Part shown: positions 40,022 to 48,379 of the stretch, one piece after another | Layout of the letters: every line of letters starts with the position of its first letter | How positions within the stretch are numbered: position 1 is the stretch's first letter | Origin: Allobosea sp. ASV33 | GTDB lineage: Bacteria; Pseudomonadota; Alphaproteobacteria; Rhizobiales; Beijerinckiaceae | Direction: 5' to 3' | NCBI RefSeq assembly: GCF_016428755.1 | Contig: NZ_JAELTI010000027.1 | Location: 1 to 53,145 of the forward strand | Length of the DNA: 53,145 nt | Notes under the pieces: generated by a model | The model's input: only the letters and a program-made list of their open reading frames with translations | Told to the model about the DNA's origin: nothing | Database searches by the model: none | Translations under genes and position numbers: made by a program

Positions 40022-42382
40022 TCATCGTCCGGCCTCCGCCCTGACCCGCTCGACTGCGTCCAGAACCCGCTCCGGCGTCGCGGGTGCATCTAGCCGGGGG
40101 CAAATCCGGTGGTCGCCGACGCTCGCCACCGCGTCCGACAGCGCGTGAAGCACCGAGATCGCCAGCATCAAGGGTGGTTCACCGACGGCCTTGGAGCGAT
40201 GGATCGTCGGCTCGCGATTGGGCGCGCTTTCCAGCAGATGCACGTTGAAGATGCGCGGACGGTCGGAGGCGACGGGGATCTTGTAGGTCGAGGGCGCATG
40301 GGTCCAGAGCCGGCCTTTTTTATCCCAGACCAGTTCTTCTGTCGTCAGCCAGCCCATGCCCTGCACGAAGCCGCCTTCGATCTGTCCCTTGTCGATCGCG
40401 GGATTCAGCGACTGCCCGCAATCATGCAGAATATCGACGCGCTCGACCTTGTACTCCCCGGTCAGCGTGTCGATCGCGACCTCGGCCGCCGCTGCGCCAT
40501 AGGCGAAATAGTAGAACGGGTGGCCGCGCCCGGCCTTGCGGTCCCAGTGGATTTTGGGCGTTGCGTAAAAGCCTGTCGCGGAGAGCTGGACGCGGGCCAT
40601 ATAGGCCGCCGCGATCAGGTCCTTGAAGGCGATCTCGCGGGCGCCGATCTTCACCCGACCCGGCAGGAAGGCGATGTCCTCCGGCCGTTCCTGCCAATGT
40701 TTCCCGGCGAATTCTGTCAAACGCCTCTTGATCGTCTCGCAGGCATCGAGAGCCGCCATGCCGTTGAGGTCGGAGCCGGAGGAGGCGGCGGTGGCGGAGG
40801 TGTTGGGAACCTTGCCGGTCGTCGTCGCGGTGATCTTGATCTGGTCTAGCCCGATGCCGAAGGCATGCGCCACCACCTGCGCGACCTTGACGTAGAGCCC
40901 TTGCCCCATCTCGGTGCCGCCATGGTTCAGCGCGACCGTGCCGTCGGTATAGACATGCACCAGCGCGCCGGCCTGGTTGAACCAAGTCGCGGTGAAGGAG
41001 ATGCCGAACTTCACCGGCGTCAACGCGATGCCGCGCTTGACGATCGAACTGGTCCTGTTGACCTCCCGGATCGCCACCTTACGGGCCTGATAATCGCAGC
41101 GCCGCTCCAGCTCGGCGATCACCTCGGCCGCGATATTGTCCTCGACCGTCTGGTGATAGGGCGTGACGTCGCGGCGAAGACCTTCACCGGAAGCTTGGCC
41201 GCCATAAAGATTGCGCCGGCGCACCTCCAGCGGGTCGAGACCGGTCGCGTAGGCGACCTCCTCGATGAAGCGCTCGGCGCCCACCATGCCCTGCGGGCCG
41301 CCGAAGCCGCGGAAGGCGGTGTTCGAGCAGGTATGGGTGAAGAGCGGTTCAGAGCGGGCGCGCACCGCCGGGTAGAAATAGCAATTGTCCATGTGGAACA
41401 GGGCGCGGTCGGTCACCGGTCCCGACAGATCGGCGTTCCAGCCGCAGCGCGCCGCATAGACGGCGTCGAGCGCATGGATGCGGCCCTCGTCGTCGAAGCC
41501 GATCTCGTAGTCGCAGACGAAATCGTGGCGCTTGCCGGTGATCGCCATGTCGTCGTCGCGATCGGGCCGGAGCTTGACCGGTCGCTTCAGCTTGCGGGCC
41601 GCGATGGCGGCGACGCAGGCGAAGAGATTGGCCTGCGTCTCCTTGCCGCCGAAGCCGCCGCCCATACGCCGGACCTCGACGGTGACCGCATGCGAGCCGA
41701 CGCCGAGCACGGCGGCGACCATATGCTGGACCTCGCTCGGATGCTGGGTCGAGACGAGCACGGCCATGTCCTCGTCTTCGCCGGGGATGGCGAGCGCGAT
41801 CTGGCTTTCGAGGTAGAAGTGCTCCTGCCCGCCGATCGTCATCGTGCCTTTCAGCCGGCGCGGGCTCGCTGCCATGGCTGCGGTGATGTCGCCGCGTTCC
41901 AGCTTGAGCGGGGCGGTGACCAGCTTGCCACCGGCTTCGCGCGCGGCGGCAATATCGATCAGCGGCGCTTCCTCGGCATAGTCGGCTTTCGCCAGCGTCG
42001 CGGCATGGCGCGCCTGCCCGCGGGTTTCGGCGACCACCGCAAAAATCGGCTGGCCGTGGAACAGGATGGATTCGGTCGCGAAGACCGGCTCGTCATGCAG
42101 ATGCGTCGAAGAGATGTCGTTGGCGCCGGGGATATCCGCTGCCGTCAGCACGGCGACGACGCCCGGTGCGGCACGCACGGCATCGAGATCGAGCGAGAGC
42201 AGCCGGCCACGGGCGATCATGCCCGTGCCGAGATAGGCGTGTAGCAGCCCCTCGGGCGCGGCGATGTCGTCGATATAGAGCGCTTCGCCCGCGACATGCT
42301 TGGGCGCAGAATCATGGATGCGGGAGCTGCCGACCGGCCCGCTCTCCAGTCCGATATCGAGCTTGCGGCGCGCGTCAGCCAT
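40022..42382 (-). CDS. xdhB: Xanthine dehydrogenase molybdopterin-binding subunit
   Basis: A 786-residue subunit that carries the molybdenum cofactor and oxidises hypoxanthine and xanthine. After the conserved start (SRIHDSAPKHVAGEALYIDDI), cofactor contacts are VRRMGGGFGGKETQA, FRGFGGPQGM and SGSDLNGMAALD. The catalytic Glu is E735 in AVGEPPLMLAISVLHAL, close to E730 of the Rhodobacter enzyme. The length fits the two-subunit XdhAB type. The start overlaps the end of xdhA by eight bases. It is second in the purine operon. Confidence 0.97.
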   Translation of the reverse strand: MADARRKLDIGLESGPVGSSRIHDSAPKHVAGEALYIDDIAAPEGLLHAYLGTGMIARGRLLSLDLDAVRAAPGVVAVLTAADIPGANDISSTHLHDEPVFATESILFHGQPIFAVVAETRGQARHAATLAKADYAEEAPLIDIAAAREAGGKLVTAPLKLERGDITAAMAASPRRLKGTMTIGGQEHFYLESQIALAIPGEDEDMAVLVSTQHPSEVQHMVAAVLGVGSHAVTVEVRRMGGGFGGKETQANLFACVAAIAARKLKRPVKLRPDRDDDMAITGKRHDFVCDYEIGFDDEGRIHALDAVYAARCGWNADLSGPVTDRALFHMDNCYFYPAVRARSEPLFTHTCSNTAFRGFGGPQGMVGAERFIEEVAYATGLDPLEVRRRNLYGGQASGEGLRRDVTPYHQTVEDNIAAEVIAELERRCDYQARKVAIREVNRTSSIVKRGIALTPVKFGISFTATWFNQAGALVHVYTDGTVALNHGGTEMGQGLYVKVAQVVAHAFGIGLDQIKITATTTGKVPNTSATAASSGSDLNGMAALDACETIKRRLTEFAGKHWQERPEDIAFLPGRVKIGAREIAFKDLIAAAYMARVQLSATGFYATPKIHWDRKAGRGHPFYYFAYGAAAAEVAIDTLTGEYKVERVDILHDCGQSLNPAIDKGQIEGGFVQGMGWLTTEELVWDKKGRLWTHAPSTYKIPVASDRPRIFNVHLLESAPNREPTIHRSKAVGEPPLMLAISVLHALSDAVASVGDHRICPRLDAPATPERVLDAVERVRAEAGR

Positions 42383-43865
42383 GGGCGGCCTCCGCCAGCA
42401 GGCCGGCGACCCGCGTCTGTGTTTCAGCTTGCGTCGTCTCGATCAGGAAACGCCGCAGCAGGTTGCCGGCGATCTTGAGCCGATATTGCGCCGAGGCGCG
42501 CATGTCGTCGAGCGGGGTGAAATCTTGCGGCAGGGCGGCGACGGCGGCGGCGACGGCGGCGTCATCCCACGGCCGTCCGATCAGCGCGGCTTCGGCCGCT
42601 GCCGCCCGCTTCGGGATCCCGGCCATGCCGCCATAGGCGAGGCGGGCTTCGTGGATGCGGCCATCGCTGCCGAGCGTCAGCCGGAAGGCGCCGCAGACGG
42701 CGGAGATGTCCTCATCGAAGCGCTTCGAGACCTTGGAAGCGTGGAACAGGACGCCATCGGACAGCTTCGGCACCAGAACGGCCTCGACGAATTCGCCGGG
42801 GTGCCGGTCCTGCTTGCGGTATTCGATGAAGAAGCTTTCGAGCGGGATGCTGCGGCGTTCGATTCCGGCCTCCGAGCGCCGTGCCAGCACCAGCGTCGCA
42901 TCGAGCGCGATCAGCGCGGGCGGCAGGTCCCCGATCGGCGAGCCGTTGGCGATGTTGCCGCCGATCGTGCCGGCATTGCGCACCTGCTCGCCGCCGAACC
43001 GGCGCATCAATTCGTCGAGCTGTGGGGAGAGGGCGGCCAGCGCCGTTCTGACGTCGATATGGCTGGCCATCGCGCCAAAGCGCAAATGATCGCCCTCGTC
43101 GCTGATCGTCCGCAATGCCCCGATCCGCCCGAGATAGATCACCGGATCGAGCCGCTTCATCGCCTTGGTGACCCAGAGCCCGACATCGGTCGCCCCGGCG
43201 ACCAGCGTCGCTTGCGGATGGGCTGAGACCAAGTCTGCCAGCGCTTCGATGGTGGCGGGAGCGTAGAAACTCCCGGCTTCGCCTCGCAGGACCAGCGTCT
43301 CGGGATCATTCAGCTCTGCAAGGCGCACTGCGACGGCCTCGCGCTCCCCCAGAAAGCGATCCGCCTCGCGCGGAGCAATCTCGTCCATGCGGCGGCCGGC
43401 GGCGATGATCGGCTCGTAGCCGGTGCAGCGGCAGAGATTGCCTGCGAGCGCATCCTCGATGCGGCCGGTGTCTGGGGTCGCCTCGTTGAGCCTGAGCGCG
43501 AAGAGCGACATCACGAAGCCCGGTGTGCAGAAGCCGCATTGCGAGCCGTGGCATTCCACCATCGCCTGCTGGACCGGATGCAAGGAGCCATCAGCGCCCT
43601 TCAGATGCTCGACAGTGAGGATCTGGCAGCCGTCCAATGTCGGCAGGAATCGGATGCAGGCATTGATCGCCTCGTAGCGCAGCCTTCCGCGATCCAGCCG
43701 CCCGACCACGACGGTGCAGGCGCCGCAATCGCCCTCGGCGCAGCCTTCCTTGGTGCCGGTCATGCGCTGGTCGAGGCGCAGCCAGTCGAGCACCGTCAGG
43801 GTCGGGTCGCAGCGGTCGATCTCAACCAGCCTGTCGCCGAGCAGGAAGCGCAAGCTCTCACGCAT
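42375..43865 (-). CDS. xdhA: Xanthine dehydrogenase small subunit (FeS and FAD)
   Basis: A 496-residue electron-transfer subunit. The first [2Fe-2S] cluster is bound by C42, C47, C50 and C70 (GCAEGDCGACTVVVG), the second by C110, C113, C145 and C147 (QCGFCTPG, GNLCRCTGY). The FAD domain follows from about 185 (TLVAGATDVGLWV, NAGTIGGNIANGSPIGD), then a CO-dehydrogenase-flavoprotein C-terminal domain. I chose ATG at 43865 with GAAGGAAG nine bases upstream; a GTG three codons earlier would be too close to that site. It is the first gene of the purine operon and is divergent from guanine deaminase across about 99 bp. Confidence 0.96.
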   Translation of the reverse strand: MRESLRFLLGDRLVEIDRCDPTLTVLDWLRLDQRMTGTKEGCAEGDCGACTVVVGRLDRGRLRYEAINACIRFLPTLDGCQILTVEHLKGADGSLHPVQQAMVECHGSQCGFCTPGFVMSLFALRLNEATPDTGRIEDALAGNLCRCTGYEPIIAAGRRMDEIAPREADRFLGEREAVAVRLAELNDPETLVLRGEAGSFYAPATIEALADLVSAHPQATLVAGATDVGLWVTKAMKRLDPVIYLGRIGALRTISDEGDHLRFGAMASHIDVRTALAALSPQLDELMRRFGGEQVRNAGTIGGNIANGSPIGDLPPALIALDATLVLARRSEAGIERRSIPLESFFIEYRKQDRHPGEFVEAVLVPKLSDGVLFHASKVSKRFDEDISAVCGAFRLTLGSDGRIHEARLAYGGMAGIPKRAAAAEAALIGRPWDDAAVAAAVAALPQDFTPLDDMRASAQYRLKIAGNLLRRFLIETTQAETQTRVAGLLAEAAHG

Positions 43866-43964
43866 CCTGCCCACTTCCTTCGCAAAGCCAAATCATGCCC
43901 GCAGATTAGGCACGATCCGCGCTTGGCCGGAAGCTTCGATTTGGTGCAGATGTGATGTGGAATT

Positions 43965-45293
43965 GTGCCGGAGCTGCCCGACGTGACTGCATCCACCGTC
44001 CTGCGCGCCCTGCGTGGTCGCCTGCTCTGGTTCGTGGATGATCCACAGGCCGCAGGCGAGGCGGCGCATCGCTATGTCGAGGATGGCCTGCTCGTCATCG
44101 AGAACGGGCTGATCAAGGCGGCGGGCGAGGTCCGGGATTTGCTGCGGACGCTGCCGGCCGATGCCGAAATCGTCGACCATCGCCCGCATCTGATCATGCC
44201 GGGCTTCATCGATGCCCATATCCACATGCCGCAGACGCAGGTCGTCGCCTCCTATGGCGCCCAGCTCATGGAATGGCTGAACAAATACACCTTCGTCGAG
44301 GAGCAGAAGCTCGGCGAGCAGGGCCATGCCGAGAAGCTTTCGCGCTTCTTCCTCGACGAATTGCTGGCCAATGGCACGACGACGGCGGCGGTCTATTGCT
44401 CGGTCCATCCGCAATCGGCCGAGGCCTTCTTCGCCGAATCGCAGCGTCGCAACACCCGCATGATCGCCGGCAAGGTGATGATGGACCGCAACGCGCCGGA
44501 GGCGCTGACCGACACCGCCGAAAGCGGCTATCGCGATTCGAAGGCGCTGATCGCGCGCTGGCACGGCAAGGGCCGGCAGCTCTATGCGATCACGCCGCGC
44601 TTCGCGATCACCTCGACGCCGGAGCAACTGGCGGCTGCGGGGAAGCTGGCAGCCGAGCATCCCGACTGCCATGTCCAGACCCATATCGACGAGAACCGGG
44701 CTGAGATCGCCTTCGCTCGCGAGCTTTACCCGGCCGCAGCCGACTACGCCGATATCTATCGCGGCTCCGGTCTGCTCGGACCGAAGAGCTTGATGGGCCA
44801 TTGCATCCACATGACCCATAATGAATGGCAGGCCTTCGCCGAGACCGGCGCGGTCGCGGTGTTCTGCCCGACCTCGAACCTCTTTCTCGGCTCGGGGCTC
44901 TTCGACTGGGCCCATGCAAGGCAGCGCGGCGTCAAGGTCGCGGTCGCCACCGATATCGGTGGCGGCACGTCCTATTCGATGCTCAGGACCATGGCCGAAG
45001 CCTACAAGGTGCTGCAGCTTCAAGGGCAAAGCCTGCCGGCCTTTGCAGCCCTGCATGCGATCACGCGCGGCAACGCCGTGGCGCTCGGCCTCGATCACTG
45101 GATCGGCAGCTTCGAGCCCGGCCGCGAGGCGGATATCGTCGTGCTCGATACCGGCGCGACGCGGGCGATGGCGCATCGCCTGGAAACGGTGCGCGATCTC
45201 GCGGAGGAACTGTTCGTGCTCGTCACGCTGGGCGACGAGCGCAATGTCACCGCGACCTATGTGATGGGGGAGTTGGCTTCGGGTGGCGCGTAA
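43965..45293 (+). CDS. guaD: Guanine deaminase
   Basis: A 442-residue zinc amidohydrolase that turns guanine into xanthine, the substrate of the divergent XdhAB. Metal ligands are H85 and H87 (PGFIDAHIHMPQTQ), a His in VQTHIDENRAEI and another in MGHCIHMTHNEW, and Asp in VAVATDIGGGTSYSML. FCPTSNLFLGSGLF is a guanine-deaminase hallmark. The predicted start is GTG at 43965; a GTG six codons later is also possible, and neither has a strong ribosome site. It ends in GELASGGA. Guanine deaminase, xanthine dehydrogenase and importer together make a route from external purine to urate. Confidence 0.95.
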   Translation: MPELPDVTASTVLRALRGRLLWFVDDPQAAGEAAHRYVEDGLLVIENGLIKAAGEVRDLLRTLPADAEIVDHRPHLIMPGFIDAHIHMPQTQVVASYGAQLMEWLNKYTFVEEQKLGEQGHAEKLSRFFLDELLANGTTTAAVYCSVHPQSAEAFFAESQRRNTRMIAGKVMMDRNAPEALTDTAESGYRDSKALIARWHGKGRQLYAITPRFAITSTPEQLAAAGKLAAEHPDCHVQTHIDENRAEIAFARELYPAAADYADIYRGSGLLGPKSLMGHCIHMTHNEWQAFAETGAVAVFCPTSNLFLGSGLFDWAHARQRGVKVAVATDIGGGTSYSMLRTMAEAYKVLQLQGQSLPAFAALHAITRGNAVALGLDHWIGSFEPGREADIVVLDTGATRAMAHRLETVRDLAEELFVLVTLGDERNVTATYVMGELASGGA

Positions 45294-45318
45294 AGCTCTT
45301 CGGCTTTCGCGTTGCGCC

Positions 45319-45412
45319 TTCATCCCGGGCGTGCCCCGGGATCCACCGTAAGGCTCTGCGCCCTACGATGGATCCCGGATCTGCGCGGCTTGGCCGCTTG
45401 TCCGGGATGACG
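45319..45412. repeat. REP-like palindrome, family 1 (copy J)
   Basis: TTCATCCCGGGCGTGCCCCG at the left and GCTTGTCCGGGATGACG at the right, with ATCCACCGTAAGG/CCCTACGATGGATC inside. It begins 25 nt behind the guanine deaminase stop. Confidence 0.85.
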
Positions 45413-45480
45413 ATGTGGTTCCGAGGCAAGAAGCAGCTCTATTGCCTGCTTCGGTAGCCAAGGCCGAGAAGGCTGGTTTC

Positions 45481-45511
45481 CGTCATGGTCGGGTCAAGCC
45501 CGACCATGACG
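45481..45511. repeat. Perfect REP-like hairpin, family 1 (copy K)
   Basis: CGTCATGGTCGGG and CCCGACCATGACG form an exact 13-bp inverted repeat around TCAAG. It is 14 nt behind the stop of the aminotransferase gene (minus strand, stop at 45526), so it could also serve as that message's 3' hairpin. It is the shortest and most regular copy of the family. Confidence 0.85.
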
Positions 45512-45525
45512 GCTGTTGAACGGGT

Positions 45526-46383
45526 TCAGCCCAGAACGCCGCCCTTGCGGGCGTAGTCGATATAAATCTCGCGCAGGCGCAGCGCGGTCGGGCCGGGCGC
45601 GCCGTTATGGATCGTGTGGCCGTCGATCGTGGTCACCGGCATGACGAGGCTGGTTGCGGAGGTGATGAAGGCCTCCTCGGCGTCGAGAGCCTCTTCAAGG
45701 GTGAACTCGCGCTCCTCGAAGCTGAAGCCGGATTCGGCGAGATAGGCCAGCACCGCCTTGCGGGTGATGCCCGGCAGCACCTTGTTGGAGAGCGGGCGCG
45801 AGATCAGCGTCTTGCCCTTGACGATCCAGGCGGTGGAGGAGGCGCCCTCGGTCACCACGCCGTCCTCGGTGAGCCACGCTTCCTGCGCGCCACTTTCCAG
45901 CGCGAACTGCTTGGCGAGCACGGGTGCGAGCAGGTTGACGCTCTTGATGTCGCGGCGGGCCCAGCGCAGGTCCGGCGTCGAGACGACCTTGATGCCGGTC
46001 TTGGCGCCCGGCGCGTTCACGAAGTTGCGGGCCTGGGTGAACATCACCAGCGTCGGCTGGACATCCTTCGGGAAGGGGAAGTCGCGATCGGCCGCGCCGC
46101 GCGAGACCTGCAGGTAGATGCCGCCCTCGTCGAGAGCGTTGCGCTTGATCAGCTCCTCATGAACAGCGACGAGCTCAGCCTTCGACCAGGGCAGGGCAAG
46201 ACGGATTTCGCCGCAGGAGCGCTCGAGCCGGGCCAGATGCGCCTCGCAATCGACGAGCTTGCCGCCGATCACGGCCGAAACCTCGTAGATGCCGTCGCCG
46301 AAAATGAAACCGCGATCGAAAACGGAGATCTTGGCCTCTTCCTCGGGAAGATAGGCGCCATTGACGTAGACGATGCGGCTCAT
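45526..46383 (-). CDS. dat: D-amino-acid aminotransferase
   Basis: A 285-residue PLP-dependent class IV aminotransferase. The N-terminus SRIVYVNGAYLPEEEAKISVFDRGF is typical. The PLP Lys is K147 in RRDIKSVNLLAPVLAKQ, and the conserved Glu is E179 in VVTEGASSTAW. The DIKS-NLL-N-LAKQ type motif is characteristic of D-alanine aminotransferase (Dat) rather than branched-chain IlvE, which is usually longer. It would convert D-alanine and related D-amino acids to keto acids, feeding or draining the peptidoglycan pool. It lies before an oligopeptide-binding-protein gene on the same strand, with a family-2 repeat between. Confidence 0.92.
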   Translation of the reverse strand: MSRIVYVNGAYLPEEEAKISVFDRGFIFGDGIYEVSAVIGGKLVDCEAHLARLERSCGEIRLALPWSKAELVAVHEELIKRNALDEGGIYLQVSRGAADRDFPFPKDVQPTLVMFTQARNFVNAPGAKTGIKVVSTPDLRWARRDIKSVNLLAPVLAKQFALESGAQEAWLTEDGVVTEGASSTAWIVKGKTLISRPLSNKVLPGITRKAVLAYLAESGFSFEEREFTLEEALDAEEAFITSATSLVMPVTTIDGHTIHNGAPGPTALRLREIYIDYARKGGVLG

Positions 46384-46505
46384 CGATGCGGACTCGCTGA
46401 TTGGAAGGGAACGCCGGACCTTCCTAGCGAAGCTTCGCGCTGCTTGCGAGCCTCAAGGCGGGGAAACGGCTCGGCGTCTGGTGCAGGGCATAGTCAATTT
46501 CCGGA

Positions 46506-46617
46506 GCCCTCATCCTGAGGAGCGCCGAAGGCGCGTCTCGAAGGATGTTCCAGATGGTTCGGGAGCCTCCTGGAGCATCCTTCGAGACGGCCCTGCAGGC
46601 CTCCTCAGGATGAGGGC
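46506..46617. repeat. REP-like palindromic pair, family 2
   Basis: GCCCTCATCCTGAGGAG at the left pairs with CTCCTCAGGATGAGGGC at the right, and CGTCTCGAAGGATG with CATCCTTCGAGACG inside. It is 19 nt behind the stop of the oligopeptide-binding gene (minus strand, stop at 46637). Its arms are exact inverted repeats, and it has the same arrangement as the copy at 22471. Confidence 0.9.
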
Positions 46618-46636
46618 TTCGGAATCAATGGCCGCT

Positions 46637-48235
46637 TCAGGCCTTCAGGCTCAGGAACCGGGTCGGGATCACGCCGCGCAGGTTCTGCTCGAAGCCGACG
46701 AGCTTCGGCGAAACCAGGTTCTTGGTCGAGTAGTGCAGCACCGGAATCCAGGGTTCCTCGCGTATCACGATGCTATCGGCTTCGCGCAGGATCGCGGCGC
46801 GCCGCGCGATGTCGAGCTCCTCGGTCGCGAGCTTCATCAGGGCATCGAACTGGGCGTTCTTGTATTTGCCGATGTTGAAGCCGGCATTGTCGCTCTCGAA
46901 CAGGAACAGGAAGTTCTGCGGGTCGGAATAGTCGCCGATCCAGCCATAGCGCGCGACGTCGAAATCGCCGCCATCGCGCAGATAGGCGAAATGCGTGCGG
47001 AAATCGGTTTCGACGAAGCGGGTCTCCACGCCGATGGCGCGCCACTGCTCGGCGATCGCCTCGGCGGTGTGGCGGTTGTTGTCGGTGGTGTTGAAGCGGA
47101 ACTCGATCTGGAGCGGCACGCTGCCGAAACCGGCCGAGGCGAGCAGGCGTTTCGCCTCGTCCTCGCGCTCTAGGATCGAGGCATGGCGGAAATCGAGCTC
47201 GGCTCGCTCGCCATAATTGCCGATATGCGGGGGTATCACCCCATAGGCCGGCAGCATCGTGCCGCCCCAGACCCGGTCGGCGATGAACTCGCGGTCGATC
47301 TGCAGCGAGAGCGCCCGCCTGACGCGCTCGTCGTCGAAGGGGGCCTTGGCGCTGTTGATGATCAGGAAATAGGTCGCGAGATAGGGGCCGATCCGGACCT
47401 GATCGCCGAGCTTGTCTTTCAGGCTCTTGAACTGGTCGGCCGGGATGTCCGTCGTCAGGTGCAATTCGCCGGCCTGGAAGCGCCGTGCCGCCGCTGCGAG
47501 GTCCGAGGCCGGATAGAAGATCACGGTGTCGATCTTGACCTCGGCGGCGGCATGGAAATGCGGGTTGCGGTCGAGCCGGATATGCGAGTTCGGCGCCAGC
47601 TCCTTGAGCATGTAGGGGCCGTTGGTGATCCAGTTTTCCGGCCGGCCGGGCTCCTGCGCGGCCCTGGCCACGCTGGCCGGGTGCACGGGGAGGGTGCTCT
47701 GATGGGTCAGCAGCTCCAGCAGATAGGGGGTCGGCTGCTCCAGCGCGATCTCCAGCGTGCTCTCGTCGGGAGCGGTTACACCAAGCGCTTCGAGCGAGGA
47801 GCCGGCTGTCGCCTTGTGGATGGCTTCGGCATTGCGGATCGGGAAGAGCAGGTTGGCGTATTTGGCGCCGGTTTCCGGATTGACGATGCGCCGGAAGGAA
47901 TAGACGAAATCCGAGGCCTTGACCGGGTCGCCATTGGACCATTTCGCGTTGCCGCGCAGCTTGAAGCGCCAGCTTTTGCCGTCCGGGCTCATCGTCCAGC
48001 TCTCGGCGACGCCGGGCACGACCTCGCCCTTCATGTCGTGGATGACGAGGCCCTCGCGCAGGTCCCGCAGCAGATGGGCTTCGGCGACGGTCGAGGTCTT
48101 GTGCGGGTCGAGCGTCTCGGGATCGCCGTCATTGCCGCGATGGAAAACGATGCGGCCCTGGGAGGCGGCGGCGCGGGTCGCGGCCAGGATGGCGGCGAAT
48201 GCCAAGGGCGCGCGGCGGCGCGTGACGTCGAGCAT
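46637..48235 (-). CDS. Oligopeptide ABC transporter substrate-binding protein (OppA-like)
   Basis: A 532-residue periplasmic binding protein of solute-binding family 5. A basic signal peptide (MLDVTRRRAPLAFAAILAAT) ends near RAAAS. The mature protein starts IVFHRGNDGDPETLDPHKT, the OppA/MppA-type opening, and has the family signature in VAESWTMSPDGKSWRFKLR. Another OppA-like trait is DFDVARYGWIGDYSDPQNFL. No permease or ATPase genes are adjacent, so it is an orphan binding protein that must use a transporter encoded elsewhere. MppA-like proteins bind cell-wall peptides, which would fit the D-amino-acid enzyme next door, but this is speculative. Confidence 0.92.
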   Translation of the reverse strand: MLDVTRRRAPLAFAAILAATRAAASQGRIVFHRGNDGDPETLDPHKTSTVAEAHLLRDLREGLVIHDMKGEVVPGVAESWTMSPDGKSWRFKLRGNAKWSNGDPVKASDFVYSFRRIVNPETGAKYANLLFPIRNAEAIHKATAGSSLEALGVTAPDESTLEIALEQPTPYLLELLTHQSTLPVHPASVARAAQEPGRPENWITNGPYMLKELAPNSHIRLDRNPHFHAAAEVKIDTVIFYPASDLAAAARRFQAGELHLTTDIPADQFKSLKDKLGDQVRIGPYLATYFLIINSAKAPFDDERVRRALSLQIDREFIADRVWGGTMLPAYGVIPPHIGNYGERAELDFRHASILEREDEAKRLLASAGFGSVPLQIEFRFNTTDNNRHTAEAIAEQWRAIGVETRFVETDFRTHFAYLRDGGDFDVARYGWIGDYSDPQNFLFLFESDNAGFNIGKYKNAQFDALMKLATEELDIARRAAILREADSIVIREEPWIPVLHYSTKNLVSPKLVGFEQNLRGVIPTRFLSLKA

Positions 48236-48319
48236 GGCAACCTCCCTCGAATCGGGCGTCGTTGCGAGCGATGCCCGACTTGAAGGGAAGTAGACCCTGT
48301 CGGATCGAGTCTGCCAAGC

Positions 48320-48350
48320 GCGAAAACGACGACGCCGTCGCCGTTTTCGC
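48320..48350 (-). terminator. Hairpin behind the malic enzyme gene
   Basis: GCGAAAACGACGACG and CGTCGCCGTTTTCGC make a 15-bp stem with one mismatch and almost no loop, 30 nt behind the stop at 48380 on the minus strand. There is no U-run. It may be a transcript-end hairpin; it could also be chance in a GC-rich gap. Confidence 0.4.
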
Positions 48351-48379
48351 TCCTTGGTTGTCAGGAGCTGGCTACAGGC

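Noticed and set aside
40865..42244. A 459-codon plus-strand frame opposite xdhB
   Set aside because: Shadow frame; xdhB has its cofactor-binding motifs intact.
43893..45323. A 476-codon minus-strand frame opposite guanine deaminase
   Set aside because: It is a shadow of a gene with all metal-binding motifs present.
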